A DNA stretch of 48,914 bases from Candidatus Poribacteria bacterium (GCA_003635185.1 PYJA01000135.1:1-48914), one strand, 5' to 3'; shown: positions 7,446-16,920, numbered from the stretch's first letter. Program-made: numbers and translations. Notes: a model not told the origin generated them from the letters alone.

Positions 7446-9116
7446 ATGGCCAATAATTTCGTAGTGTTCATCTCATATTCTCACGATTCACCAGAACACA
7501 AACGGTGGGTATCCGAACTTGCAGTAAAACTTCGTCATAATGGTATTGATACTACACTTGATCAATGGGACCTTCAACCCGGTGATGATATAACACGATT
7601 CATGGAACGGGGCATCTTAGATGCTGATAGAATCTTGGTTGTTTGCACAGATAATTACGTCAGCAAAGCGAACGCAGGTGAAGGAGGTGTGGGTTATGAA
7701 CGAATGATTATAACAAAGAAAAATATTGAGAAACAGGGCAATCTCAAATTTATTCCCATAATTCGTCAGACGTTAACAGAAGATAAAACACCAGAATTCT
7801 TAAAAGACCGGGTTTCTATAGACTTTACGGATGACAATCAATTTGATGCGAAATTTGAGGAGCTGCTTCATGAACGCCTCTTAGTCCCGCCCGTACAAAG
7901 ACCTGATGTCCCACACATTGAGTCATTGCGTATAAAAAACTACCGCGCCCTACGAGATATAGAATTGAAGCAACTTAAACCGCTAACTGTCCTTTTAGGC
8001 GCAAACGGTAGTGGGAAATCAACGTTCTTTGATGTGTTTGCATTTCTTACTGAATGTTTCACAGTCGGTTTACATCAAGCTTGGAATAAAAGAGGTGGAC
8101 TTAAAGAACTTAGGAGTCGCGGCTGTGATGGACCAATTGAATTTGAGTTGAAATATCGTGAGAAACCAAAATCACCAATTATCACGTACCATCTGTCTAT
8201 TGATGAAAATACAGAGGGACCTTTTGTTGAAACTGAGTGGCTGCAATGGAGGGTGGGTAGAGGAGGAAAACATGTTCGTTTTCTTAATTTTGAGCGTGGA
8301 ACAGGGAGTATTATCCCTGGTGAAAAACCGGATAAAACAGGAACTCCAATTAAAGAACAACTTGATGGTACATCTACACTTGCTGTCAACATGGTTGGTC
8401 AATCTGCACAACATCCTCGCGTGGGGGCACTCCGCCGTTTTATTACAGACTGGCACCTCTCTTATCTTTCCACCGATGCCACACGCCAGACCACTGACGA
8501 TGGACCGCAAAAAAGATTGTCCACAACAGGGGACAATCTGACCAACGTTATCCAGTATCTACAGGAGAGATACCCAGAACGTTTGGAGAAAATTATATCG
8601 CTACTGTCGGATCGAGTGCCGCGCTTAGAAATGGTCGACACAGAATTAATGATGGATGGAAGACGTTTGCTGAAAATCAAAGATGCCCCTTTTGAACAAC
8701 CGATCTTGGCAAAGTTCACCTCCGACGGTACGTTAAAACTGCTATCTTACCTAATCCTGTTTCATGATAGACAACCGCCGCAATTAATCGGTATTGAGGA
8801 ACCTGAGAACTACTTACATCCGCGCTTACTAACAGGACTGGTAGACGCGTGTCGTGTTGCATGCATGATGTCTCAATTCATGATTACGACGCATTCATCA
8901 CGTTTTGTCAACGAACTCTATCCCGATGAAGTGTGGGTACTCTATCGGGATGAGCAAGGTTTCACAGTGTGCAAACGCGCTTCAGAAATGCAGGGAATAG
9001 AGCAGCTTTTGGATGCGGGTAGGAAGTTGGGTAAACTCTGGATGGAAGGTTTCTTTGAATTCGGTGACCCATTGACCAATGCAGGAGGCCCAAAGCGAAA
9101 TCTACATGCACATTAA
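7446..9116 (+). CDS. TIR/SEFIR domain fused to AAA15 (OLD-like) ATPase
   Basis: The 556-residue protein joins two domains. Residues 1-150 are a TIR/SEFIR domain about two thirds identical by eye to that of the preceding gene, including Glu85 in GVGYERMI. From about 158 an SMC/OLD-type ATPase begins (SLRIKNYRALRDIEL), with Walker A GANGSGKS at 185-192, Walker B region GIEEPENYLHP at 449-459 and the TTHSSRF H-loop at 481-487. Unlike OLD nucleases it has no C-terminal TOPRIM domain; that role may fall to the next gene, which overlaps it by 11 bp. The gap to the previous gene is 56 bp. A sensor ATPase with an NADase-type effector built in is the likely reading, but activity is inferred. Confidence 0.88.
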   Translation: MANNFVVFISYSHDSPEHKRWVSELAVKLRHNGIDTTLDQWDLQPGDDITRFMERGILDADRILVVCTDNYVSKANAGEGGVGYERMIITKKNIEKQGNLKFIPIIRQTLTEDKTPEFLKDRVSIDFTDDNQFDAKFEELLHERLLVPPVQRPDVPHIESLRIKNYRALRDIELKQLKPLTVLLGANGSGKSTFFDVFAFLTECFTVGLHQAWNKRGGLKELRSRGCDGPIEFELKYREKPKSPIITYHLSIDENTEGPFVETEWLQWRVGRGGKHVRFLNFERGTGSIIPGEKPDKTGTPIKEQLDGTSTLAVNMVGQSAQHPRVGALRRFITDWHLSYLSTDATRQTTDDGPQKRLSTTGDNLTNVIQYLQERYPERLEKIISLLSDRVPRLEMVDTELMMDGRRLLKIKDAPFEQPILAKFTSDGTLKLLSYLILFHDRQPPQLIGIEEPENYLHPRLLTGLVDACRVACMMSQFMITTHSSRFVNELYPDEVWVLYRDEQGFTVCKRASEMQGIEQLLDAGRKLGKLWMEGFFEFGDPLTNAGGPKRNLHAH

Positions 9117-9729
9117 ATTCTTCTTAGAGGAGCCTTCTGCTGAGGTAACATTAAGGCACATCTTGCCCAAGATTCTTTTACCAGACATCATTTGTATCTT
9201 TCATGCGTTTGAAGGAAAAGATGATATGCTTGAAGAATTGCCAAAACTTATGAAAGGGCACCAATGGATACCCGATAACTGGCGAATTATTGTGCTTATT
9301 GATGAGGATCGAAAGGATTGCCACGAACTGAAAGCATATTTGGAAAAAGCAGCACACGATGCGGGTTTTGTGACAAAATCCAGCGCGGCTCCAGACGAAA
9401 ATTTTCAAGTTGTCAATCGAATAGCAATTGAAGAATTAGAAGCATGGTTTTTTGGAGATGTTGAAGCTTTACATGCAGCTTATCCCAGAATCTCGAAAAA
9501 CCTCCAAGCTCAAGCGAAATATCGGTATCCCGATGCAATCCGGGGCGGCACCTATGAGGCTTTAGAACGGCTACTGAAACAAGCGCGCTATTATAAGAGT
9601 TATTTACCCAAACGTGAGGTGGCTCAGAATATCGCACAACACATGGAGCCGAGTCGGAACAGATCGAAAAGTTTTCAGGTGTTTGTTGAAGGGCTTAAAG
9701 CATGCGTAGGAGAAGAATCGTTGGTGTAA
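9106..9729 (+). CDS. DUF4276 family protein (TOPRIM-like)
   Basis: The 207-residue protein starts MHIKFFLEEPSAEVTLRHIL, the usual DUF4276 opening with a Glu (E8/E9) in the first strand; LIDEDRKD at 65-72 supplies a DxD pair (D66, D68), together giving the E...DxD pattern of TOPRIM nucleases. AIEELEAWFFGD follows. DUF4276 proteins are commonly paired with AAA15/AAA21 ATPases, as here. ATG 9106 is preferred over 9079 because the domain begins there; it overlaps the ATPase gene by 11 bp, so the two are probably translated together. HsdR starts 18 bp downstream. I infer a nuclease or effector subunit working with the TIR-ATPase. Confidence 0.85.
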   Translation: MHIKFFLEEPSAEVTLRHILPKILLPDIICIFHAFEGKDDMLEELPKLMKGHQWIPDNWRIIVLIDEDRKDCHELKAYLEKAAHDAGFVTKSSAAPDENFQVVNRIAIEELEAWFFGDVEALHAAYPRISKNLQAQAKYRYPDAIRGGTYEALERLLKQARYYKSYLPKREVAQNIAQHMEPSRNRSKSFQVFVEGLKACVGEESLV

Positions 9730-9747
9730 CTTGGTTAGGACAACATT

Positions 9748-12700
9748 ATGAATCTCACTACAATTTACGAATCAGACATTGAAGAAGCGACACTTGATTG
9801 GTTTACTGACTTGGGTTATACTGTTTTACACGGTCCTAACATCGCCCCAGACGCGCCTGCTGCTGAACGTTCCAATTACAAAGAAGTCGTCTTGACAAAC
9901 CGCTTACGAGATGCCGTTGCCCACCTAAATCCAAACATACCTGCCGATGTACAGCAAGAAGCAATCCGAAAAGTGCTTAATCCAGATTCTCCCGCTTTGG
10001 TGCAGAACAACCGCGCATTTCATCAGATGCTTGTTGACGGTATAGAGGTAGAATATCGGCAAGCAGACGGCACGATACGCGGCGATCGCGTGCGGTTAAT
10101 AGATTTTGATACCCCAGAAAACAACGATTGGCTTGCAGTCAACCAGTTCACAGTAGTCGGAACAAGTCAGTGCCGCCCTGATGTAGTGCTGTTTATCAAC
10201 GGACTCCCCTTAGCCGTCATAGAACTCAAAAACCCAACTGACAAGAAAGCCACTATCTTAACCGCGCTTCGTCAAATCCAGACCTACAAACAGGAAATTT
10301 CGGCACTGTTCACCTATAACGAAGCGGTTGTTATCTCTGATGGATTAGAAGCGCGCATTGGGTCTTTAACTGCCGACACGGAGTGGTTTCTGCCGTGGCG
10401 GACAATTGAGGGAGAGGGCGAAGCACCATCAACCGAATTAGAGTTGGAAATATTGATTAAAGGTGTCTTTGACAAACGTCGTTTTTTGCGTTATCTTAAA
10501 CACTTTATCGTTTTTGAAGAAACCGAGAGCGGAGCAATTGCCAAAAAGATCGCCGGGTATCACCAATTCCATGCTGTCCAAACAGCAGTTGAAGCAACGT
10601 TAAAAGCGTCATGTCCTGAAGGCGATCAACAGTGCGGTGTCGTTTGGCATACGCAAGGCTCCGGCAAAAGCTTAACGATGGCTTTTTACGCGGGCAGCAT
10701 CGTTCAACATCCGCAAATGGAAAACCCAACCCTTGTCGTTATCACTGACACAAACGACTTAGACGATCAACTATTTGGCACATTCGCTCGCTGCCATCAA
10801 CTGCTACGACAGACACCCGCACAAGCAGAAAATAGGCGACATTTACGCGAGCTCTTGAAGGTTGCCTCTGGTAGTGTCGTTTTTACTACGGTTCAAAAGT
10901 TTTTCCCCGAAGGTGAAGAGAGGCGTTTTCCGCAACTGTCTGATCGGCGAAACATCGTGGTAATTGCTGACGAAGCACACCGTAGCCAATACGGTTTTAT
11001 TGATGGGTTTGCTGCTCACATACGCGATGGGCTTCCAAATGCCTCTTTTATCGGTTTTACCGGCACACCCGTTGAACTCACTGATCGTAATACCGTTGCT
11101 GTCTTCGGAGATTACATCAGCATCTATGATGTCCAGCAGGCGGTTGATGATGGCGCAACCGTGCCAATTTACTACGAAAGCCGCCTCGCAAAAATTGAAC
11201 TTGACGAAGACGAAAAACCTCACATTGACCCAGAATTTGAGGAACTCACCGAAACGGAAGAGGTAATAGAAAAAGAGAGACTCAAAACCAAATGGGCGCA
11301 GCTTGAGGCGTTGGTGGGAACAGAAAAACGCTTGGGACTCATCACAGATGACATAATTGAACACTTTGAAGAACGGTTAGAAACAATAGATGGTAAAGGG
11401 ATGATTGTCTGTATGAGCCGCCGTATCTGCGTTGACCTCTACAATGCAATTATTCATCGTCGTCCAAAATGGCACAACGATGATGATAAGGAAGGCGAGA
11501 TAAAAGTCGTCATGACAGGGTCAGCTTCTGATGACGCATCATGGCAGCCGCATATCCGCAACAAAACACGACGAGAGGCGTTGGCAACCCGATTTAAAAA
11601 ACCTAATGATCCGTTGAAACTTGTTATTGTCCGCGATATGTGGCTAACCGGATTTGACGCGCCAAGTCTTCATACGATGTATGTAGACAAACCGATGCGT
11701 GGACATGGACTCATGCAGGCAATTGCCCGTGTCAATCGTGTGTATGGCGATAAACCGGGCGGTTTGATAGTAGACTACATTGGACTTGCTTACCATTTGA
11801 AACAAGCATTGAGAAATTATACCAGAAGCGGTGGCAAAGGGAAGACTACCCTTGACAAAAACGAAGCAGTTGCGGTAATGATGGAAAAGCATGAAATTTG
11901 CTGTAATTTGTTTTATGGGTTCGACTGGTCGTTGTGGACTACAGAGAACGCGGCAGATCGACTTAAATTGCTACCTGCAGCGCAAGAACATATCCTGCAA
12001 CAAAAGGATGGAAAAAAGCGTTTACTGGATGAAGTTTCTGCTCTAACCAAAGCATTTGCACTGGCTGTCCCACATGAAAAAACAACCGAGATACGCGACG
12101 ATGTTTCCTTTTTTCAGGCGGTAAGAAAAGTTTTGGCTAAACCATCAGTTGCAGAAGAAGCACAGTTGGATACCGCTGACCAAGCGATTAAGCAGTTGGT
12201 TTCCAAAGCAGTTGTACCTGAAGGTGTAGTTGATATATTCTCCGCCGCTGGACTGGAAAAACCTGATGTCTCCATTCTCTCCGATGAATTCCTTGCAGAA
12301 GTACAAGACCTACCCCATAAAAACGTTGCAGTTGAACTCTTGGAAAAACTCCTCAGCGGAGAAATTAAAACCCGTTCACAGAAAAACGTTGTCCAAAGTC
12401 GTTCATTTGCCGAAATGTTGGAACGATCAATCCGTTCCTATCAGAGCCGAACAGTTGAAGCGGCACAAGTTATTGAACAACTGCTCGAAATCGCAAGAGA
12501 GATGCGTCAAGCACAAGGCCGAGGCGAAGAATTAGGATTATCGGAAGAAGAATTAGCATTTTATGATGCACTTGAAACTAACGATAGTGCGGTTGAAGTA
12601 CTCGGTAATGATACCTTGAAAACCATCGCTGTTGAGCTTGTAGAAACCGTTCGCAGGAGCGTGACTATTGACTGGACAATCAAAGAGAGCGTTCGCGCCA

Positions 12701-12828
12701 AGATAAGATTAGCGGTAAAACGGATTCTCCGCAAACACGGCTATCCACCCGATAAACAAGCAAAAGCTGCCCAAACTGTTTTAGAACAAGCAGAAGTGTT
12801 GTGTAAAGACTGGGTAGTAGTAGATTAA
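9748..12828 (+). CDS. hsdR: Type I restriction-modification restriction subunit
   Basis: HsdR is the motor and nuclease of the type I complex. The 1026-residue protein has an N-terminal PD-(D/E)xK nuclease with D145 and E159-x-K161 (RPDVVLF ... AVIELK), a superfamily 2 translocase with Walker A TQGSGKS at 302-308, DEAH at 408-411 and FTGTP shortly after, and the second RecA lobe with [13 protein letters not shown] and QAIARVNR. The C-terminal 250 residues are helical and probably dock onto HsdM/HsdS. All key residues are present and the length is normal, so it should be active. It is the last gene of the operon, 18 bp after the DUF4276 gene. Confidence 0.96.
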   Translation: MNLTTIYESDIEEATLDWFTDLGYTVLHGPNIAPDAPAAERSNYKEVVLTNRLRDAVAHLNPNIPADVQQEAIRKVLNPDSPALVQNNRAFHQMLVDGIEVEYRQADGTIRGDRVRLIDFDTPENNDWLAVNQFTVVGTSQCRPDVVLFINGLPLAVIELKNPTDKKATILTALRQIQTYKQEISALFTYNEAVVISDGLEARIGSLTADTEWFLPWRTIEGEGEAPSTELELEILIKGVFDKRRFLRYLKHFIVFEETESGAIAKKIAGYHQFHAVQTAVEATLKASCPEGDQQCGVVWHTQGSGKSLTMAFYAGSIVQHPQMENPTLVVITDTNDLDDQLFGTFARCHQLLRQTPAQAENRRHLRELLKVASGSVVFTTVQKFFPEGEERRFPQLSDRRNIVVIADEAHRSQYGFIDGFAAHIRDGLPNASFIGFTGTPVELTDRNTVAVFGDYISIYDVQQAVDDGATVPIYYESRLAKIELDEDEKPHIDPEFEELTETEEVIEKERLKTKWAQLEALVGTEKRLGLITDDIIEHFEERLETIDGKGMIVCMSRRICVDLYNAIIHRRPKWHNDDDKEGEIKVVMTGSASDDASWQPHIRNKTRREALATRFKKPNDPLKLVIVRDMWLTGFDAPSLHTMYVDKPMRGHGLMQAIARVNRVYGDKPGGLIVDYIGLAYHLKQALRNYTRSGGKGKTTLDKNEAVAVMMEKHEICCNLFYGFDWSLWTTENAADRLKLLPAAQEHILQQKDGKKRLLDEVSALTKAFALAVPHEKTTEIRDDVSFFQAVRKVLAKPSVAEEAQLDTADQAIKQLVSKAVVPEGVVDIFSAAGLEKPDVSILSDEFLAEVQDLPHKNVAVELLEKLLSGEIKTRSQKNVVQSRSFAEMLERSIRSYQSRTVEAAQVIEQLLEIAREMRQAQGRGEELGLSEEELAFYDALETNDSAVEVLGNDTLKTIAVELVETVRRSVTIDWTIKESVRAKIRLAVKRILRKHGYPPDKQAKAAQTVLEQAEVLCKDWVVVD

Positions 12829-12910
12829 AACAGAGCAAAAACACAAATTGCTTTGACAGCTAATTAATCTATTCAATAAACATTGGAAACTCTTTCTTAA
12901 ATCATATTAT

Positions 12911-12997
12911 CCATCTACGGGATGTTGAATGTTCTTACTATAATGTGGTATTCTTTGTACAAGACTGATTAAAACGGGGCAACACTTGGCTTTGGAG
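12911..12997 (+). repeat. Degenerate copy of the sulfatase-3'/hsdM-5' junction
   Basis: Two pieces of the left border of the hsd operon recur here in the same order. Bases 12911-12955 match 2623-2668 (end of the sulfatase), and 12974-12997 match 2794-2818 (hsdM codons 13-20; core GCAACACTTGGCTTTG exact). Between them the right copy has 18 bp where the left has about 125 bp, so the IS-end, hairpin and first 12 hsdM codons are absent. The second piece runs directly into the ribosome binding site (GGAGATGAATT) of the next gene. Confidence 0.7.
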
Positions 12998-13004
12998 ATG
13001 AATT

Positions 13005-14747
13005 ATGAATTTCAGTGACGAAGAAATCAAACGCCAAATACGTTTAGGTGAAGATAGCCACTGGGAATTCAAGGAAATTGTGTTTTCTGGAAACAAGCCA
13101 AAGAGTCCCAGTCGTGACGATCTGGCAGACGAAATTGCTGCATTTGCTAATACAGATGGCGGTGTAGTGTTATGCGGTGTGACCGATGATGGCGATGTTC
13201 AAGGTATGGCACGCGAGCAGATGGATGAATTGGAGATGTTCTTGGTCCAGATTTGCACTGACACGATCAAACCCTCAATACGTCCTGCTATTTTTCGTAA
13301 AGAAATAGAGGAAGGAAAACCATTTCTCCTCGTTGAAGTACCACAAGGATACACACTGCACGACAGTCCTGGAGGTAGTTTTCATCGAGTTGGCAGCTCA
13401 AAACGCAGAATGACAAGCGATGAACGTCTACGTCTCACACAGCGGCGTGGACAAGCACGTTTTCTCTGGTTTGACAAACAACCGGTACCGGGCACAGGTT
13501 TTGGTTCTCTTGATGAATCACTTTGGAAACCTTTGTTGAGTGCCGAAGGTGCTGCCTCTCCTGAATTAGCTCTGGAGAAAATGGGACTCCTAACTGACGA
13601 CGAAAACGGAACTACGCGCGCTACAGTCGCAGGTGTTCTCTTATGTACCCGTTCTCCAGAAGAATGGCTCCCCAATGCCTGCATCTCTGCGGTTTGTTAT
13701 CAAGGTGAAGACCGTGCATCTGGCCAGGTAGATGCTCAGATCATTACAGGTCCGCTGAACCGACAAATTGCAGATGCGGTGGCTTTTGCAGTCCGTAACA
13801 TGCGCGTCGGTGCATACAAGAACCCTGCTCGTACTGATCTGCCACAATATAGTGAAAAAGCACTCTTTGAAGCAATTGTGAATGCTGTTGTCCATCGCGA
13901 CTATTCAATTCAAAGCAGTAAGATTAGACTCTCAATGTTCACAGACCGCATTGAGATAATCTCTCCCGGGGGGTTGCCAAACAATCTGACTATTGACAGC
14001 ATGGAAGTCCGCCAATCGACACGAAACGAAGCACTTGCCTCAATGTTCGGCAGGATGTCTGTTGAAAATGTACTCGGATCGGGTGAACGACAATTCTTCA
14101 TGGAACGTCGGGGAGACGGTGTGCCAATCATTTTTCGCGAAACGGAGGCATTGAGCGGAAAATTTCCCGATTATGAACTAATTGATGATTCAGAACTTAT
14201 TCTTACGATTCCTGCCGCAGACACGAATGTTACACCCTCGACTGCTGTTATCCTTTGCCACCACAAAGGGGCTGCTTTATCAGGCATTGAGTTGTTGACA
14301 CTGTTTCCAAATAAAACATGGAAAAGCGCAACCACCGACGAGAATGGTGAAGCACTGATTGATCTGCACATGACACATCTTCCAATGACAGTGTTCGCAA
14401 CCGCTTCCGGTTATGCTGCGCACCTTGAAAAAAACTGGGTGCCAGCGAAAGGAAGACTTGCGCTTGAAATGCAAAGCCTTCAAGATGGCGGCTCTACCAT
14501 CTTTCCCGAAGCAATAGGGAACATTCCAGGTTTAGCTGGACGTTTAAATCCTAAACGCGATACTCGTGACCGCACCTATTTATATGCTTCCAACATATCC
14601 ATTAATGAAGGGCAACCGCAGCCAGTTCATTTCTCTATAGGAGAGGATTTACACCTCATCGATGCTTACGGAACAGAATTAACAGTGCGTATCGTTGAAA
14701 TTATTGGTAAATCAGTCCTGATAGAATATCGCTCATACAGCAAATAA
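13005..14747 (+). CDS. AlbA_2 / GHKL ATPase-like protein (RecG-related regulator family)
   Basis: The 580-residue protein has an N-terminal AlbA_2 (Schlafen-AlbA) domain (about 5-130; HWEFKE, DEIAAFANTDGGVVLCGV), then the region seen in proteins loosely annotated as RecG-like helicases: YSEKALFEAIVNAVVHRDYS with the GHKL-type N box and RIEIISPGGLP (about 285-330). No helicase motifs are present. Residues 400-490 look like a carboxypeptidase-regulatory/Ig-like fold (GAALSGIELLTLFPNKTWKS ... GYAAHLEK), and about 500-580 form another small beta-rich domain. That tail is unusual for the family. AlbA_2 genes often accompany restriction loci; this one lies 176 bp beyond hsdR behind a scar of the operon border, so it may belong to the same island. 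Confidence 0.85.
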   Translation: MNFSDEEIKRQIRLGEDSHWEFKEIVFSGNKPKSPSRDDLADEIAAFANTDGGVVLCGVTDDGDVQGMAREQMDELEMFLVQICTDTIKPSIRPAIFRKEIEEGKPFLLVEVPQGYTLHDSPGGSFHRVGSSKRRMTSDERLRLTQRRGQARFLWFDKQPVPGTGFGSLDESLWKPLLSAEGAASPELALEKMGLLTDDENGTTRATVAGVLLCTRSPEEWLPNACISAVCYQGEDRASGQVDAQIITGPLNRQIADAVAFAVRNMRVGAYKNPARTDLPQYSEKALFEAIVNAVVHRDYSIQSSKIRLSMFTDRIEIISPGGLPNNLTIDSMEVRQSTRNEALASMFGRMSVENVLGSGERQFFMERRGDGVPIIFRETEALSGKFPDYELIDDSELILTIPAADTNVTPSTAVILCHHKGAALSGIELLTLFPNKTWKSATTDENGEALIDLHMTHLPMTVFATASGYAAHLEKNWVPAKGRLALEMQSLQDGGSTIFPEAIGNIPGLAGRLNPKRDTRDRTYLYASNISINEGQPQPVHFSIGEDLHLIDAYGTELTVRIVEIIGKSVLIEYRSYSK

Positions 14748-14782
14748 AACAAAATAACAGTAAAAGATTCGTTTCTACATCC

Positions 14783-14811
14783 TTGACAAAATCACTTGAA
14801 TGCGTTACACT
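14783..14811 (+). promoter_or_regulatory. Sigma70-type promoter for the STAS gene
   Basis: TTGACA (14783-14788), 17-nt spacer, TACACT (14806-14811). The -35 box is perfect and the -10 matches in four of six positions. It lies 55 nt before the start codon, which has GAGGGAG as ribosome binding site. Confidence 0.6.
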
Positions 14812-14865
14812 TATTATCATTAAAACTATCCGCATTTAAATGCGGAATACCTATGAGGGAGAAAT

Positions 14866-15228
14866 ATGTTAGCTGAAATACGTCACAGAGAAGGTGTTAT
14901 TGTTATACGTCCCACGGGTCGCATGATCGGGGCAGCAAATGTTGAAATTAGACAGCAAATTCATGAAGAGCTTGAGGAGCACTTCGATTCACCAAAGGTC
15001 ATCTTTAATCTTGAAGAGGTTACCCGAATGGATAGTAGCGGCTTAGGAACACTTGTTTCCGTGCATGTTACCATCACTCGCAAGGGAGGGCGCACTGCAC
15101 TCGTCAACGCAGGCGCACATATCAGAAACCTACTTGTCCTTGGAAGGTTAGCAACCGTTTTTGAAAATTATGACAGTGAAGAAGAAGCAATCCTCGAATT
15201 GAGCGCGGACAAAAGTGAAGATTCCTAA
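14866..15228 (+). CDS. STAS-domain anti-sigma-factor antagonist
   Basis: This 120-residue single-domain protein belongs to the SpoIIAA/RsbV family, which binds an anti-sigma kinase and is switched off by serine phosphorylation. MDSSGLG at 55-61 is the phosphorylation loop; Ser58 matches the modified serine of SpoIIAA. VIRPTGRM near 14-20 and the helix after NAGAHIRNLLVLGRLATVF complete the fold. A good promoter and GAGGGAG ribosome binding site precede it. The kinase and sigma factor are not in this window, so the pathway controlled is unknown. The next gene begins 71 bp later and looks metabolic. Confidence 0.92.
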   Translation: MLAEIRHREGVIVIRPTGRMIGAANVEIRQQIHEELEEHFDSPKVIFNLEEVTRMDSSGLGTLVSVHVTITRKGGRTALVNAGAHIRNLLVLGRLATVFENYDSEEEAILELSADKSEDS

Positions 15229-15299
15229 TTCTTCACCACTTTGCGCAGCGAAGTTGTAACCGCGCATATCATCACGATTGAACCAGATTAAGGAGATTC

Positions 15300-16457
15300 A
15301 TGGCAAATCAGAACGACCTTACACTGACTGTCAACGCAGGCTTCCACAATCGGGATGGATGTCCTGTTGTCGTTAATGTTGACCATCCCGAAATTAGCAA
15401 ATTTTCTGACAAAGATGTCATCTTAACAGACTCAGAGAGCGGAGACGTTGTCTCTGCACAGTGCTACGCGAATGCCGATGGTACATCTACCACTTTAGCA
15501 TGGATACTTGACGGTCTCGCCGCTGGTGCTTCCCGTACCTACACGCTTTCAGAGGGAATCGTTGATGGTGAAGCAGGCGTTGAATTAAAAGATAACACTG
15601 AAACCATTGACATCACCCTCAATGGCAGAACTTTTACAACGTTTCGCTACGGAAAAGCACAATTCCGCCCTTATTTCTTTCCTGTCCTGGGACCAAATGG
15701 GTGTGAAGTAACGCGCGGTGAAACAAGTGACATCTCAAAAGACCACGTCCATCACCGTTCACTCTACGTTGCTTACGGTGAAGTCAACGACATTGACCTG
15801 TGGGGAGAAGGCAGCAATTCCGGCAGAGTTGTACACCAAAACTTCACACAAAAACACGGTGGCCCCGTTGTCAGTAGAATATACACCGATAACAGCTGGG
15901 AAACAAAAGATGGTGAAGTGTTGATGACGGACAAACAGAATTTCCGTATCTACAACCTGCCTGAGGACGGGGCAATTTTTGACCTTGATTTAAGTTTTAT
16001 TGCCTCTGCTGGCGATGTCCATTTCGGTGATACCAAAGAGGGCGGCATTATGTGCATCCGTGTGCATCCATCAATGAACGCTTCGGATAGCGGAAAGATT
16101 GAGAACGCTTTTGGCGGTATCAACGAAGGCGAAACTTGGGGAAAACGTGCCAATTGGTGCGATTATTCTGGCGTTGTTGACGGTACATCCGTTGGAATCG
16201 CTGTGTTTGATCATATCGTGAATCCGCGATATCCGACATACTGGCACGTCCGTAACTACGGCTTAATGGGAAGCAACATTTTTGGGAGCGGCACCTTTGA
16301 ACGAGACCCATCCAAAGATGGCTCCTACACACTCAAACAGGGTGAGGAGATGCACTTCCGGTTCCGAGTCTTGGTTCACGCTGGCGATGCCACTATCGGC
16401 AAGGTCGCACAGAAGTATCACGACTTCATCAATCCTCCGTTTGTTGAGATTTCCTAA
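15300..16457 (+). CDS. PmoA/DUF6807 family protein
   Basis: The 385-residue protein resembles the PmoA family (DUF6807), found in Poribacteria, Planctomycetes and soil bacteria beside sugar-catabolic genes. It is not related to methane monooxygenase PmoA. Visible marks are YGKAQFRPYFFPVLGPNG, the DHVHHRSLYVAYGEVNDIDLW motif (cut here to the HHRSLYVAYGE core) and a C-terminal part with HVRNYGLMGSN. There is no signal peptide. The start follows AAGGAGATTC. It may act on a carbohydrate or aromatic compound; the function is not known. It stands alone between the STAS gene and a 1-kb repeat region. Confidence 0.82.
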   Translation: MANQNDLTLTVNAGFHNRDGCPVVVNVDHPEISKFSDKDVILTDSESGDVVSAQCYANADGTSTTLAWILDGLAAGASRTYTLSEGIVDGEAGVELKDNTETIDITLNGRTFTTFRYGKAQFRPYFFPVLGPNGCEVTRGETSDISKDHVHHRSLYVAYGEVNDIDLWGEGSNSGRVVHQNFTQKHGGPVVSRIYTDNSWETKDGEVLMTDKQNFRIYNLPEDGAIFDLDLSFIASAGDVHFGDTKEGGIMCIRVHPSMNASDSGKIENAFGGINEGETWGKRANWCDYSGVVDGTSVGIAVFDHIVNPRYPTYWHVRNYGLMGSNIFGSGTFERDPSKDGSYTLKQGEEMHFRFRVLVHAGDATIGKVAQKYHDFINPPFVEIS

Positions 16458-16743
16458 AATATGTGAACATTTGTTTATAGGTGCATATTTCCCTTGGGCT
16501 GTAGGCACGCTTTGATGAAGATTATTTTTTTAGGTTTTCAAGTCTCGCCCCGCGGAGGCGTGTAAATATCCGCAACAAAATGGAGGTCTTTCATAACAAG
16601 TTTTATTGTTCTGAAGGTCCGCTAATATAGTAAAACATATAATTACTTGGACATTTCTGTCCCATAACCTGTTAGGTTGTGCAGAAACGGAACACATAGG
16701 TGTCAATTTAAGGAACACCATAGCCGTCAATTTAACGTGCATC

Positions 16744-16891
16744 CAGGCCCGGTAGGTTCGGTTTGTAACCGAACCGGACTGAGCCCAGGCGAATCCTGGG
16801 TGTTTTGTTGAGCAGCACTGCTTAGTGGATAGGATAGGTGAAGGTTTCTGCGTAGGATCCGGTTCGGTTACAAACCGAACCTACCGGCCTG
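16744..16891. repeat. Inverted pair of GGTT/AACC hairpins
   Basis: The 35 bases at 16744-16778 are the reverse complement of 16858-16891 apart from one inserted base, with 79 nt between them. Each arm is itself a 9-bp hairpin (GGTTCGGTT with AACCGAACC; 16755-16775 and 16861-16881). The unit is about 148 bp and has no coding capacity, so it resembles a small non-autonomous element. Confidence 0.75.
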
Positions 16892-16920
16892 GGGCATTTA
16901 GCGCATAATTCTTTTCTTAA

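Noticed and set aside
10843..11364. 173-residue minus-strand frame opposite hsdR
   Set aside because: It overlaps the conserved DEAH and FTGTP region of HsdR and shows no domain.
15300..16457. Possible methane monooxygenase subunit because of the PmoA family name
   Set aside because: The DUF6807/PmoA family is soluble and unrelated to particulate methane monooxygenase; no membrane helices or copper site are seen.
16755..16881. GGTTCGGTT-type sequences considered as tRNA T-arms
   Set aside because: There is no acceptor stem, anticodon arm or CCA context; they are simple 9-bp hairpins of the dispersed family.
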